Part shown: piece after piece, positions 35,691 to 46,834 of the stretch
How the letters are laid out: each line of letters begins with the position of its first letter
How positions within the stretch are numbered: position 1 is the stretch's first letter
NCBI GenBank assembly: GCA_029204225.1
Contig: CM055092.1
Location: 75,576,032-75,640,031, forward strand
Length of the DNA stretch: 64,000 nt
Direction of reading: 5' to 3'
Source: Diphasiastrum complanatum
Taxonomy: Eukaryota > Streptophyta > Lycopodiopsida > Lycopodiales > Lycopodiaceae
Translations under genes and position numbers: made by a program
Notes under the pieces: model-generated
Database searches by the model: none
What the model was told of the DNA's origin: nothing
Seen by the model: the letters and a program-made list of their open reading frames with translations, nothing else

Positions 35691-35695
35691 GTAAT
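35691..35695. other. Five-base LTR-LTR junction
   Basis: GTAAT joins the CA end of LTR-1 to the TG start of LTR-2. GT equals the two bases beside the LTR at the polypurine side (36454-36455) and AAT the three bases beside the LTR at the primer-site side (46397-46399). It is therefore what end-joining of untrimmed cDNA termini would leave. A target duplication of the same sequence is the alternative. Confidence 0.6.
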
Positions 35696-36453
35696 TGTGG
35701 TGGATTTCTTTCCTTGCCTAACCTGAATCCAAGATCTAGTCAATCTAGCATCAAAGAGACGGAGTTAGTTGTCACGCAGAGGTTCGTTCCCATGAGAGCG
35801 ATAGTATAGTTCAGATTTCAACATGAATGGAGGATCTAACACTAACATCCATTAACACTAAGAATTAACACTACATCCATTAACCCTACTTCCATTAACC
35901 TTAAATCCACAACAATGATAAAAACTTACTCTTCTCTCTCTCCCTTTCTCTCTCATAAAAAGCATAAGAAATAGCAATTTCAATAATGATCAGATCCAAC
36001 AATTAGCAAAATCCAAAGAAAGCATGAGAAATGGAGGAGAAGAGAGGAAGAGCAAGGACATTCATCAATCCATTTCTAAAGAGAACCAATCTGCTTTATT
36101 GAAATGAGGAAATGAACATCAGGAGCAACTCGAGTTGGTCCCTTTTTATAGTAGAGAGGAGGACCCTGGCCTCTGAATCCTATTGGTCCAGTCTTGCCTC
36201 TCTTTTTATTTAGATTTAAAAAAGTGTGAGAACCATCAAAATTGGAGAGAAACCCAACTTTATTCACTAACTTGACATTTAGGCCATGCGACATTAAAAG
36301 TCCCGCAAAAAGGCCTAAAGTCCTTTTATTAACATTCTAATTAATCAAATAACTATGTGATCATTGGGTTGGACTTACACACGCAGGGTGCCAAATCCCT
36401 CTCACTTATTAACTAGGGCTAGGGTTGCCTTGGGATCCGCAAACCCTCCAACA
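35696..36453 (-). repeat. 3' LTR (LTR-2) of the Gypsy element
   Basis: 758 bp, TG...CA bounded, abutting the polypurine tract at 36454. The minus-strand TATA box TATAAAAAGGG is at 36140-36150. Confidence 0.92.
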
Positions 36454-36470
36454 GTATCCCCCACCAAAAC
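36454..36470 (-). promoter_or_regulatory. Polypurine tract of the Gypsy element
   Basis: Minus-strand GGTGGGGGATAC abuts the LTR start TGTTGGAGGG. It primes plus-strand DNA synthesis in LTR elements. Confidence 0.75.
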
Positions 36471-36503
36471 TGGTGGCGGTCCCACGACACCTGCGATATG
36501 CAA

Positions 36504-37307
36504 TTATTGGGGACATTTATTGGCTTTGTGCCGAATCTTAATTAAATGATACTGCACCTTCTCCATAAAGTCAAGGCGTGTAGTATTGAAATCCAAATTA
36601 TGCGGCAGGACACAACGGTGGGCTCCGGCAATCCACTTGGAAGTTGTCCATGAGGTGAAGCGGGATTCCCAAGAGCCTCCCATCATAGCCACATGGAAAT
36701 ACAGGCGAGCAATCGACAGCTGATCTTTGATTTGCTCTGAGGCCATCGGCTTATTTGGATCGAATGCCAGGGTAGGAAGACAATTGTCCCATTTGGTTGC
36801 CACTGATGCCAACAGAGTTAGATCTTTTGTAAACATTGCCGATTGTCGCACCGTTGGATCCGAAGAGTGGACATACTCTCTCTGATATGCTTGTAAGGCC
36901 CGATGGAAGTCCACTGAAATGTTCCAGCTGTAAGGCTGATGAATGCTTGGCCAATTGGGTGTATGGATGGTGATTTTGTCCATAGCCAATCCCAAATCTT
37001 TCCATTTATGTCTTCGCGACATTGGCACGTAATAAGGATCTACCTGCAACTGGCGAGGGCTGGCGACGTAACTCCTAATTGATTCCAGAGTTTTCTCAAA
37101 AACAGTGATTCTCCATGCCGGCTGCTCTCCCAGTGCAAGTATTTTGTCCAATTTTGTGTCGGCCTCGATCTCGGAGGTCTTAAATTTGAGAACCCATCCA
37201 CCACACGAGGACTCATGTGGATATTGCTTTAAGAAGGTCTGGATCTGGTCCTCGACGCTGATGGGCCTTTTGAATAAATGGCTTGTCCTTGATGAGGATG
37301 GACCCAC
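36504..37307 (-). pseudogene. Extra ORF, C-terminal domain (unknown)
   Basis: A 267-codon open frame with ordinary, well-mixed composition. It starts after a frameshift relative to the coiled-coil frame (37346-38791) and contains FKRPISVEDQIQTFLKQYPH, SIRSYVASPRQLQVDPYYV and TSWTTSKWIAGAHRCV. No protease, RT, integrase or membrane segment is seen. It lies last before the 3' LTR, the position of env-like or additional ORFs in some plant Gypsy elements, but has no envelope features such as a signal peptide or transmembrane helix. Family unknown. Confidence 0.6.
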
Positions 37308-37345
37308 TTGTACTGCCGGTATGGTTGGTGGTTGATCTGCTAGAT

Positions 37346-39436
37346 CTAGAGCTCCCCCTGGTCCATGCTCAAATCAACCCCTGTATCCATTTGTACAGCT
37401 TCTTGGCGCGAAGGGGAGAATTGCGGCATGACCGGGATGGGGATTTGTGGTCCGGCTTCCAACACTTGAGCGACAAATATTTCATAGACGTTGATGGTCT
37501 CTTTTGCCTTTGCCAACTCAGTTGAAGCTGCTCCTTTGAACCTATCAAAGCGGCCTTGGAATCCCTGAAGGGCCACTTTGTATGTTTCCACTTTCTTGAA
37601 CAAATATGCAATCTCCGTTGGTGTGACCGGATGATCGGGTATTTGTGTTTGCAGATAGGCATCACGCTCAAGGGTGGTCGCATCCAATTCACCTTGAAGC
37701 CGTGTGCGATCTTGTTCGGCCATCTGTAATTGCCCCTTCAGCAGCTGCACTTGTTGCTTGGCCTCTTGCACTTCGTTATCTACCTGATCCTGTGCGGTTG
37801 TCAGGGTGTTTTGTAGGGAGCTGATGTAGGTTTCCAAGCGATCAGCTTGTTGCTGGGCCAATGTCTTTTCGCTTTCAGCCTTTTCTTCATGCTGCTTGGC
37901 TATCTTCACCTCTCGATCTAGCTGGACAATTTTCTGGCTGATCAGAGTGTTTTCGGATCCTAGATCAGAGATCCTCTGTTCCATTTCCTTCTTCTTATCC
38001 AGCATAGACTGGATCACTTGCCCAAGGCTGGAAACTAACCCTAGAGCATCACCAGAATCGACGGTCGTAGAGGTGGAAGCAGCAGGAGACCCTGATGGTA
38101 TTGTCCTTGGTAGGCGTGGAATAGGTGCCAAGGTCTCTTCTTCTTTAAAAGTATCCTCTTCTTCAAACCCTTCAGGCACCGTGGCGTCGAACTGCTTTGG
38201 TGACTTTACAGCTTTGTCGACTCGAAGTGTGGCTGGGCTACCCTGTGTGGGTGGTTGCTGACTGGCATCTTCGACACCAATAGTAGATTCATGGATATGC
38301 CCGAATCCTCTTCCAAGGGATTGGGGTTCAAAGGGCGCTGGGCTCTGGGGCATTTCAAAGATTTCGGTGGCCTCAAGGGGGTTGGAATCATCGAACATAT
38401 CCATGAAGAACTGTGTGTTGGGTGAGGTTGATTCGGTATGCGGGGGTGAGGCAGCCTGGACAGCTGTGATGAGAATGGTAGGCCCAATGGTCATAGACTG
38501 TCCTTGTATGGGAGCAGAGGCGAGGAAAACATCAGAGGCGAGGGGAATGAGAAATTCAGTGTGAATAACAGCAGGGGGTGGAAGTGCAGCTAATGAGGTA
38601 TGCCTAGTGTGACGTCGTGACACGGAAGGCGAGTCAGGAATTACGATCTCACTGCGTGGACGACGATGACTATGAGAACTTGAGGTCTGATGAGATGACT
38701 TGGCCGATGCTTCTTCGTAAACCAAAAGCACAGAATCCAGGTGGAAGTCATGGATTCTGTTTTCTAAGTGAGAAGCGGCTAAGAGGGACAATAGAGAGCC
38801 AATGACAAACTGCTGCTTTGTATTGGCCTTAATAGCTCGCTTGAGCTCACCAGAAACAGTCTTGAACTAGTTATATGGTTCAAGAGGGGCTTTGGCCAAC
38901 TTAGTGTGGGAGTCTACTATCCTGTGAAGGATTTGAGATGTGATGCGGTCTTTCCTGAGGTTGCCAACCATCAGGAAATGATTCAACAATTGGACAGCGA
39001 CGTGGATGGAAGGCTCAATGATGGCTTCCAGAAGGTAGCCATCACTAGTCCAGTGCAGATCGTTGGTGAGGTCAATGTATGGCTTGATGGCCTGTTTGGC
39101 ATGCTTGTGATTGGGTGAGTCTTGCGTACTGGATGAGATTCCTATAGCTGCAAATGCGGCCTCAGTGACGTGCACCTTGTGTGTGGCTCCTTGGAAGGTG
39201 ATATAAAACTTGGATTTCTCTTCCTTCCACGTACTGAAGGCAAGAGTAATGAAATCCATATTGATGCGTCCCAAAAAGGCTCTCTCATGAATACCCATTG
39301 CAGTAAGTAGAGGCACCGCAAGAGTCATCCACTGAGTGACCATGCTTGTGCTAGGAAGAATCATGATGTCTGTTGCAGATGGGACATCACAATGGATAGT
39401 ATAGCGCGGAGACTGGGAAGTATTGGTAGAAAACAT
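37346..39436 (-). pseudogene. Extra ORF, N-domain plus coiled coil, one in-frame TAG
   Basis: One continuous minus-strand frame is split by a single TAG at 38867-38869. The N-terminal part (38867-39436, 189 aa) has INMDFITLAFSTWKEEKSKF, ATHKVHVTEAAFAAIGI and LNHFLMVGNLRKDRI. After the stop the frame continues through a Pro/Ser-rich stretch into a strong coiled coil, roughly residues 255-395 of the 481-aa part, with heptads such as MEQRISDLGSENTLISQ and ADRLETYISSLQNTL. A frameshift near 37340 leads into the C-terminal domain at 36504-37307. The whole would be close to 1000 residues. A distant, more decayed version exists at 54890-57002. The role is unknown; RNA-binding, scaffold or movement functions would be speculation. 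Confidence 0.7.
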
Positions 39437-39439
39437 GAT

Positions 39440-40200
39440 GATCAGAAAGGAATTATAAACGCTGAAAGTGTATCAGAAGGCAAGGCAGGAAATTTGGAAG
39501 GCTTTGGTCGCAAGAAAAATTCGCAAGAGCTTCGCTAGCACAAGTGAGGAATGAATCGAATTCAGCCAACTTATAGGTGAATTTGGTGGGTCCATTACAC
39601 TGAATAGTAGTTGGGCTGATCAGTTTTGAACAAAAATTTGCAGGCATGTACAGTATTGTAAAAATAGGCTATAGAAATCTCGGTGAAGGTTTCTAGGATC
39701 TGAACCTATCAGGCGAACGTTTTCCAAAGCTGGCTAAGGATGAATCTTCTCCCAGGTATTGTCATAATTGTATTTTTTTTACAATCTGAACTTATAGACA
39801 ACCTAATTTTGACATTTTAAGATCATCTAGCAGGTCGGTGAAGGTTCATAATGAGGTTATGATGCTCGGCGAAGGTTTCCAAAATGACATATCACTGAAC
39901 ATTCGCCTGACTCAAAAATTGAATTTTCTCTTGACAAAAACCTTCGCCCACCTCAATTTAGATAGATCAAGGGTGGATGTACAGTCTGAGAGCTCACCGA
40001 AGGTTTCTGATACTGTATTGGCCAAATCTGTCCAAAACAGTGGTTTTCTAAGTCATTTTTCATAAAAAAAATATTGTGCTTTCTTTTCCTTATGCTGATG
40101 ACTTCCTGACTTTTGCTCATCAGTCTTTCCTTATTTTTTTTTCTCTTTTTCTTGTTTTTTTTTTTAACTGTCTTTTTCCAAAAAAAGTCAGCAAATTAAA
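39440..40200. other. Spacer between integrase and extra ORF, GGCGAAGGTT words
   Basis: About six copies of (G)GCGAAGGTTT or its complement stand at irregular intervals between 39680 and 40010, surrounded by T-rich sequence and a long T run near 40130-40165. The same word recurs in the leader at 45430-46080. In position it resembles the 57006-57290 array that precedes the second extra ORF. Confidence 0.65.
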
Positions 40201-40290
40201 TACTGAAAACAAAAAATTGAAAACAAATAAAATGATAAATTGAGATCAGGCTTGCTGAACTGGCGGAGCAGGCTGCCAAAACTTGCGTAA

Positions 40291-41633
40291 TCAGCTGTTA
40301 TTTATCGAAGTATTAAATCGTTTTCCATCCAAGTGCTCAAGAATTACTGCACCATTGTTCAAGATTTTCTTCACTTTATACGGGCTTTCACCAGTAAACT
40401 TCAACTTATCCTTGATCAGCTTGGTTTTGTACATCAATGCAAGATCTCCTGCTTCCAGATCTTTCTTGTGCAATCGACGATCGTGCCATGCCTTGCGATG
40501 GGCTTTCTCTGCTGCTAAGGCATGAACTGCGATCAATCGGGTTTCACATAATTTGTGCAACGCTTCATGACAAAGTTGTCATCATTTAATCATTCCGTTG
40601 CTGCTATGTGTAAAGATGGGATTAAAAATTCAATTGGCATAACAACATCTTGACCATAGACCAGTTGAAAAGGTGTTTGATTTGTACTATTTTTGTAAGC
40701 AGTTCTGAATGCCCATAATGCTGCATACAGTTTATGTTCCCAATCAGACCGACTTGCTTCAACTGTCTTTGTCATAATGGTGCAGAGAATCTTATTGGAA
40801 GATTCAGCTTGGCCATTCCCTCTGGAATAATAGGGAGTACTAAATCTGTGTATAACAAAAAAGTCTTCCAGTAAACACTTTATTGTTTGATTAACAAAGT
40901 GTGTACCCCGATCACTGACAATTTCGATCGGACATCCAAATCTGATTATAATATTTTCATATAGAAACTTGGCCATAAATTTCGCATCAGCCACTTTGAC
41001 AGCTTTGGCTTCAACCCACTTGGTCATATAATCAGTTGCGACGATAATGTATCGGGCTTGAGATCCTTGCGCAGCGGGATGAATAGGACCAACATAATCC
41101 AGTCCCCATTTTTCAAATGGTGCTTGCGATAAAATCAGATGTAAGGGTTCATAATTTTGTCGAGTAGGCCGTCGTGCTCGCTGGCAGACATCACATGTCT
41201 GAATAAAATTTTCTGTGTCCTTATGAAGTGTAGGCCACCAACAACCGGATTGCAAAAGTTTGCGAACAGTAATACCTGTAGAGAAGTGTCCTCCACCCAT
41301 GCCATCATGTGAAAACATGATTAAATCTGGTACTTCATGCGGTAAAACACATCTTCGTAAAATATTATCTGATCCACGACGATACAATTGTCCTACAATT
41401 AATTGATAAGATTGAGCCTTATGAATCAATTGTCTTTTCTGTACTTTTGTCAAAGAGTCATTCGGTTGTCCTAGTATCAGGTACTCAACAATATCTGCCA
41501 CCCACTCAGGTACTGCTTCAACATAGAACAACGCAGCATCTGGCAGTTCATCATCCACTTCAGTATTAACTGGTGCGGATTCAATTCGCGAAATGTGATC
41601 GGCTAGATAATGTTGCTTCCCCTTTCTGACCAC
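40291..41633 (-). pseudogene. Gypsy integrase (HHCC, DD35E, C-terminal domain)
   Basis: The 347-aa frame 40590-41633 starts in the RNase H/integrase linker (KGKQHYLADHISRI). It has the zinc-binding His109, His116, Cys147 and Cys150 and the catalytic triad Asp179, Asp241 and Glu277, with exactly 35 residues between the last two. After a TGA at 40590 and a frame change, 40291-40560 supplies the C-terminal part with KFTGESPYKVKKILNNGAVI, the GPY/F-type module. The catalytic core is complete; the break lies only between core and C-terminal domain. Known role: inserts the cDNA into the genome. Confidence 0.9.
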
Positions 41634-41636
41634 AAT

Positions 41637-42885
41637 TCAAAAGTCAAATTTAGTCAATAATAATAACCATCTTGCAATACGTCCAGTATTACACGTCTTA
41701 TTTACCAAGTAAAGTAACGGTTGATGATCCATATAAAATGTAAAGTGCGTTTCCATGAGGAAGTGACAAAATTTTCGAACAGAAAAAATCATGGCTAGCG
41801 CTTCACGTTCTGTTGTTGAATAATTTTTCTCTGGATCTATAAGCTGTCTGCTTGCAAATCGTATAGGATAATCCTTCTTATAGTCACCTGGCTGCGTCAA
41901 AACTGATCCAATAGCGTATTTTGAGACATCCGTATGAACATGAAACTCTAATGTCCAATCTGGAGAATGCAGTATTGGTGCTAAAGATAATGCTTTTTTT
42001 TAACTTTTCAAAGGCTTCTAACACCTCTACTGTCCAAATAGGAACAATAGTTAATTTGTATATAGGTCATGCCCAATCCGCAAAGAAGATAATAAAAATT
42101 CGATAGTAGTTCGCATGACCCATAAACACATAAACTCGTCGAATTGTTGCTGGCGGTGGCAATTCCACAATAACTTTGATCCTAGAATAATCGGTGGCAA
42201 TACCATGTCTTGATATCACATGTCCAAGCACCAATCCGTGAAAAACCCATATCTGGCATTTTTCTGGATTTAGAGAAATCTGATATTTGTGGCATCTTTC
42301 AAAGACTTTCTCCAATTGATCTAGGTGGTCTGTATCTGTACTATGAACTCCCAAGTCGTCCAAGTAAATTTCAAGAAATTTCTACAGATAATCTTTAAAG
42401 ACAAATTGCATTACTCTTTGGAATGAACTTGGTGCATTACAGAGTCCAAACGACATTACTTTGTAAGCATAGGTGCCCCATTCTGTTGCAAAAGCAATTT
42501 TGTGGCGATCGGCAAGTGCAATCTTAACCTGGTTGTAACTACTAAATCCATCCAGGAAACTATAAGCTTCCGTTCCAACAAGGCAATCCAAAATGCTTTC
42601 AGTAAAAGGTAACGAAAAGTGATCCTTCTGTGTCACTTTATTCAATGCTTTGAGATTCACACAGATTCGCAATTTCCCATTTTTCTTAGGAACAATGACA
42701 ATCGGTGAAATCCATTCGGTATGCTCGATCTCATAAATGAAATCGGCGTCAAGCAATCTCTGAAGTTCTTTCTTTATCAGATCTGCCACATTAGGATTAC
42801 AATGATAGAACTTTGTAACCTTTGGTACTACATCAGGTACTAAAGGTATGGTATGTTCAATGACTGATGTCAGAATACCTTTCAA
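41637..42885 (-). pseudogene. Gypsy reverse transcriptase and RNase H
   Basis: RT fingers and palm are at 42382-42885 (LLDADFIYEIEHTEWISPIV, KKNGKLRICVNLKALNKVTQ, FLDGFSSYNQVKI and FGLCNAPSSFQRVM). The catalytic YLDD box is near 42352-42365, with the thumb at 42067-42350 (LNPEKCQIWVFHGLVLGHVI). A TAG falls just before the YLDD part. RNase H is at 41637-41900 (PIRFASRQLIDPEKNYSTTE and FYMDHQPLLYL). The order RT-RH-IN identifies Ty3/Gypsy. Frame breaks near 42380 and 41905-42070 disable it. Confidence 0.92.
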
Positions 42886-45182
42886 ATCTTGATAAGTCCA
42901 TGCAAAGCAATCTTGATACTTATTAAGTAAAAACGGAGTGCTTGATACTGTTCAGGAGTAAGTTGTGATCCCACTTGTACAATCTTTTTTGGTTCTCCTG
43001 GTTCTGCAAGATTCATTGGCTGCATCCTAGCTGGGCCATCGTAAACCTCTTTAGATTCCGGCATGTGTTCTTCAGGTTCACGATGTGCTTTAGGTAACAT
43101 GATAACCACATCATCCAGTGTATAACGTTTAAAATGCTCTGGCATATCATATTGGACTACATTTGCTTGTTCTTTTTCGAAAGGACTTGTCTTGGATCTT
43201 CGTTTAGTCTTCTTAGCAGGAAATTGATCATGGAGGTGATGACTTTTGGGATGATAAATCTTTCTTCACAGGTGAAGACTTCCTAGATGATGATGTCTTG
43301 CTGGAAATCTGACTTGAAAAATCATTCTTGACTTTTCCTTTGTCTTTATCCAATAGAGGTGCTTTTGGCACCAACTTTAGAAACTCTCCCAATGAAATAT
43401 TGACCTTGCTAGACAAAATATTCATGAGTAATTCTGTATGCGGTGCTTCCGGTTCAGTCATCTTGAAGGGTTCTTCGTGATGATGTAATTGATCATTCAT
43501 ATCCGTACGTAAATTTCTTGGAGGCTGCAATGGTGAAGACCGAACTTCAGCTGTTACTTTAGCAGCTTCAAGTTTCTCTTCTTCTTGTAGATGTTTAATC
43601 CATTGTCTCATATCCTGATATCTTCATTTTTTTGCACTAAGATTTGGATAGACTCCCGATGTTGTTGGTGTATCGTTCAATGGTATAGAATTAGCATGTA
43701 CTGAATCCACTACTGGTTCTTTTTGCTTTTGTGCTCTGGTGACCACCATCAAGGGTGCACTTGGTTTATTCTGAGCTACTGATATTTGCTTGATTGTTAT
43801 CAAATTTACAGGTGTTGTAGCTGGTGGTGGCTTCGGTCTTGCTGGACAGTCTTTATAGCAATGCCCATAGCCACAGTCACGACAGAATGGTACAAATGTT
43901 TCTTTATTTGCGCATTCTGCAACTCTGTGATTTTCTCCACATGCAAAACATCCAAGTGGTGCTCTGGCCCAATGTTTCGAGGCTTGTTGTTGAGCGTCAG
44001 CATAAATGGCATACTGTTCTGAAGATCCACCTTCCTGATCATTACCATAGCTCCATTGCTCAGCACTTCCACAAGGTTATGGTTCCATCAAATTGGCAGG
44101 AGGAGCGGAGTGTTTTGGTGGGGCAAACAAAGCTAGACGTTCCGGGTATCCAAGAGTAGATTGTTGCAGTCTTGCTACTGGATTGTCTCCATACTGCAGA
44201 TCTCGATATCCCATCTGGGCATACCATTGCTGAATTATCCGAGGGTTGAAGTTGCAAAAGGCAGTCTCATGGTCAGGTGAATTACACAGATGGCAAACAC
44301 TAATTTCCATTCGTTTTTTCAATTGAGGACACTCGTTCACCGTGTGATTTCCTGTACAAATAGAACACCAGACATTTTCCCTGGTAGGAAAAGTCTTTGC
44401 AAACTTCTCAGGTTCCTTGTTTGCTTCTCCATGGAAATTTTCCAATGCTTTGATCTTCTCATCAAACTACAACTTTTTCATCTGTTTCTGCTGGGTCTTC
44501 CCAAGTTTCTCGAACTCATTGAGCATCATTTCTGCAGTAGCATTGGCATTCGTTGATGCAATAGCGGTGGATGTCGTAGTAGTCTGCCCTGCTGTATAAG
44601 GCAACATACTGACATTCGGCTCATCATCTGAATCTTCGTCCTCTTCCCGAATTGCATCGTCCATCGCATTTTGCAAAAGTGCGTACTCATTATGGCGTTT
44701 CAGTCACATCTGATCCGTTTAGGTAGACCTGACAAAAATCACATAATCATGGCATTTTCATTAATCAGCTCAGGCTCACATTCAGATCTAAGACGTTTCA
44801 CTCTTTCGATGTAATCTCAAACCATTTCTCGCCTTCCCATTTTAATGTTACTTAAAAGTAGGAAAGGGTCTTCCATAAACTTCCGCAGTTTGAACCGTGT
44901 GATAAGGGCTTGTTTAACAACCCATCAATCTGTACGCTCAGTTTCATCTTGGTTATAGTACCAATCTTGTGCTGCGCCTGTTAAGGCCATAGGAAACAAG
45001 TTAAGTTTATCTTGAGGATAAATCTCACCATAGACCTCACAAGATTCAGCATAGATCTGAAGAAATCTAACTGGATCTGTTAATCCATTATATTTGGGTA
45101 GATCCAATCGGGGTGCTTTTCTAACAATAATTGGATTGACCTCCTGTGAAGCACCTCCAGGAGCAGCTCCAGGGGCAGCCAT
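42882..45182 (-). pseudogene. Gypsy gag and gag-RT linker, four zinc knuckles, no protease seen
   Basis: The gag start is MAAPGAAPGGASQEVNPIIV (45182), with the capsid region FLQIYAESCEVYGEIYPQDK. TGA codons interrupt the frame at 44925, 44817, 44739 and 44700. Knuckles follow: CSICTGNHTVNEC, CHLCNSPDHETAFC, CFACGENHRVAEC and CRDCGYGHCYKDC; three of the four have Cys-x2-Cys-x3-His-x4-Cys spacing, one residue shorter than the usual CCHC. A Lys/Ser-rich part (43228-43611) contains ILSSKVNISLGEFLKLVPK, which normally precedes the protease. The next segment (42882-43145) goes straight to the RT linker with VGSQLTPEQYQALRFYL. No Asp-Thr/Ser-Gly protease motif is visible in any frame between them. 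Confidence 0.8.
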
Positions 45183-46375
45183 CTTTACAAATTTAGATCA
45201 AATCAATAATGAGATTGGATATAGATTTTTTCAAAAAACTATCTCAGATTAGATCTGCTAGCTCTATTCCACTTTTCAAGAATCAGATTCCATATGATGA
45301 AAAACTACCCAAAATTCGATCAAACGATACTTCTCAAAAATGATAAATCTCTCAGAGTCCAATTCAGAATATATAAGATTTGATCCAAATTTTGATAGAG
45401 ACTTGATCTGGAAAATCAGAAACTAAAAATAGGACTGGCGAAGGTTGGCTCGGCGAAGGTTCAACAGTACTATTTTGGGATAAAAACTCTCTGAACACTT
45501 TTCTGGCAATTTCTTGGGAAATAACCTTCGTCGACTTCTCAGATGGAAGATCTGACACAAATAAATCTATGGACAACCGGACGAAGGTTTTTGGCATAAA
45601 AAAATACAGTTTTTGTAATCTAGCGAGGATAAAAATCAAGATTTTTTGTGATCTGATCAAGAAGAATCTTCGTCGAACTCAAAAATAGTAGTTTACTGTA
45701 GATAGAATGTTCTGGAAACTCGACGAAGGTTCTGGCAAAGGATTAAGAGTAATACTGATAAATTTGCAAAAAAGTGACTTTTATGGCAAAAATATGACAA
45801 TATGACAACTTATCTTCCAAAAACCTTTCTATTTTTGGTATTTTCTTCACCGACCTGACAGCAGATAGATCTGAATCACATCTAAGCACAGTGGATCAGG
45901 CGAAGGTTCTTTTTTTTGTATTTTTTTAGGGTTTTGATAATTTTTGTGTTTTTTTTTGGTTTTTCTGATGTTTCTGAAAATCTGCTGGGAATTAATCTTC
46001 GGCCTTCAAACTGAAGGTTCTGTAAACAAAACCAAAGGTGTCTGAAACTCGGTGAAGGTTTCCTGAAAGAGGGTAAAAATTTCTGAGCTCTGATGACGCT
46101 TTTTGTCTCTTTTTGACCAAATTTGACAGATTTGACCGATTTTTGTTATTTTCTCTGATATCTCAGATCCAAATGGATCTTAAGATTGGTGATCTGAATA
46201 GCTTTTCCTGTTTAATAATCAGATTAGATTTCAAACAAACAAATCCACTCAAATCTAGCAAAATCAATTCCAAGCTAATCCTACAATGCAGATTTAACAC
46301 TATTCATGCCACGACAAGATGCCTAATGCAAGCTAACCATCAACCAAACATGCTGCAAACTAAAAAATTGGTGTA
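45183..46375. other. Untranslated leader of the Gypsy element
   Basis: AT-rich sequence between primer site and gag, carrying about nine CGAAGGTT / AACCTTCG words between 45430 and 46080. No coding sequence. Confidence 0.6.
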
Positions 46376-46395
46376 GCTCCCCGACAACGGCGCCA
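46376..46395 (-). promoter_or_regulatory. tRNA-Asp primer-binding site of the Gypsy element
   Basis: Minus-strand TGGCGCCGTTGTCGGGGAGC matches the 3' end complement of plant tRNA-Asp (TGGCGCCGTTGCCGGGGATC) at 18 of 20 positions. A four-base spacer (46396-46399) separates it from LTR-3. Confidence 0.9.
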
Positions 46396-46399
46396 AAAT

Positions 46400-46741
46400 T
46401 GTAGTGGGTTTCTTTCCTTGCCTAACCTGAATCCAAGATCTAGTCAATCTAGCATCAAAGAGACGGAGTTAGTTGTCACGCGGAGGTTCATTCCTATGAG
46501 AGCGATAGTATAGTTCAGATTTCAACATGAATGAAGGATCTAACACTAACATCCATTAACACTACATTCATTAACCCTAAATCCACAACAATGATAGAAA
46601 CTTACTCTTCTCTCTCTCCCTTTCTCTCTCACAAAAAGCATAAGAAATAGCAATCCCAATAATGATCAGATCCAACAATTAGCAAAATCCAAAGAAAGCA
46701 TGAGAAATGGAGGAGAAGAGAGGAAGAGCAAGGACATTCAT
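46400..46741 (-). repeat. 5' LTR (LTR-3), truncated
   Basis: The first 342 bp match LTR-1 and LTR-2 from TGTAGTGGG to GGACATTCAT, then identity stops abruptly at an ACACATCAGACACACATA microsatellite. The remaining LTR half, including the promoter that would drive the element, is missing, so the element could not be transcribed from its own 5' LTR. Confidence 0.9.
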
Positions 46742-46834
46742 ACACATCAGACACACATATACACATGCATACACATACACACCGATACAAATACATATTT
46801 ACATACACATATACACACATACACACAGATATAG
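46742..46834. repeat. CATACA-type microsatellite between two truncated elements
   Basis: About 93 bp of ACACATA/CATACA units lies exactly between the cut Gypsy LTR and the cut Copia integrase. It is similar to the 34165-34946 array on the other side of the Gypsy element. Confidence 0.9.

Larger units (their letters stand above)
35696..46741 (-). mobile_element. Ty3/Gypsy LTR retrotransposon with extra ORF region
   Basis: The order on the minus strand is LTR-3 (46400-46741, truncated), tRNA-Asp primer site (46376-46395), leader, gag with several zinc knuckles, RT, RNase H, integrase, spacer, large extra frame, polypurine tract (36454-36470), LTR-2 (35696-36453). The linker before RT has the CFAWTYQDLKGI-type motif of plant Tat/Athila-like Gypsy elements, and tRNA-Asp priming also fits that group. 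Multiple stops and frameshifts make it non-autonomous now. The internal part is about 9.9 kb. Confidence 0.92.

Noticed and set aside
35691-35695. GTAAT as a simple 5-bp target-site duplication of LTR-1
   Set aside because: The other flank of LTR-1 is GAGAT, so no duplication is seen for it; the bases match the expected cDNA-end remnants better.
37369-38564. Plus- and minus-strand frames of 60-121 codons across the extra ORF
   Set aside because: They are alternative-frame shadows of the coiled-coil frame at 37346-38791.
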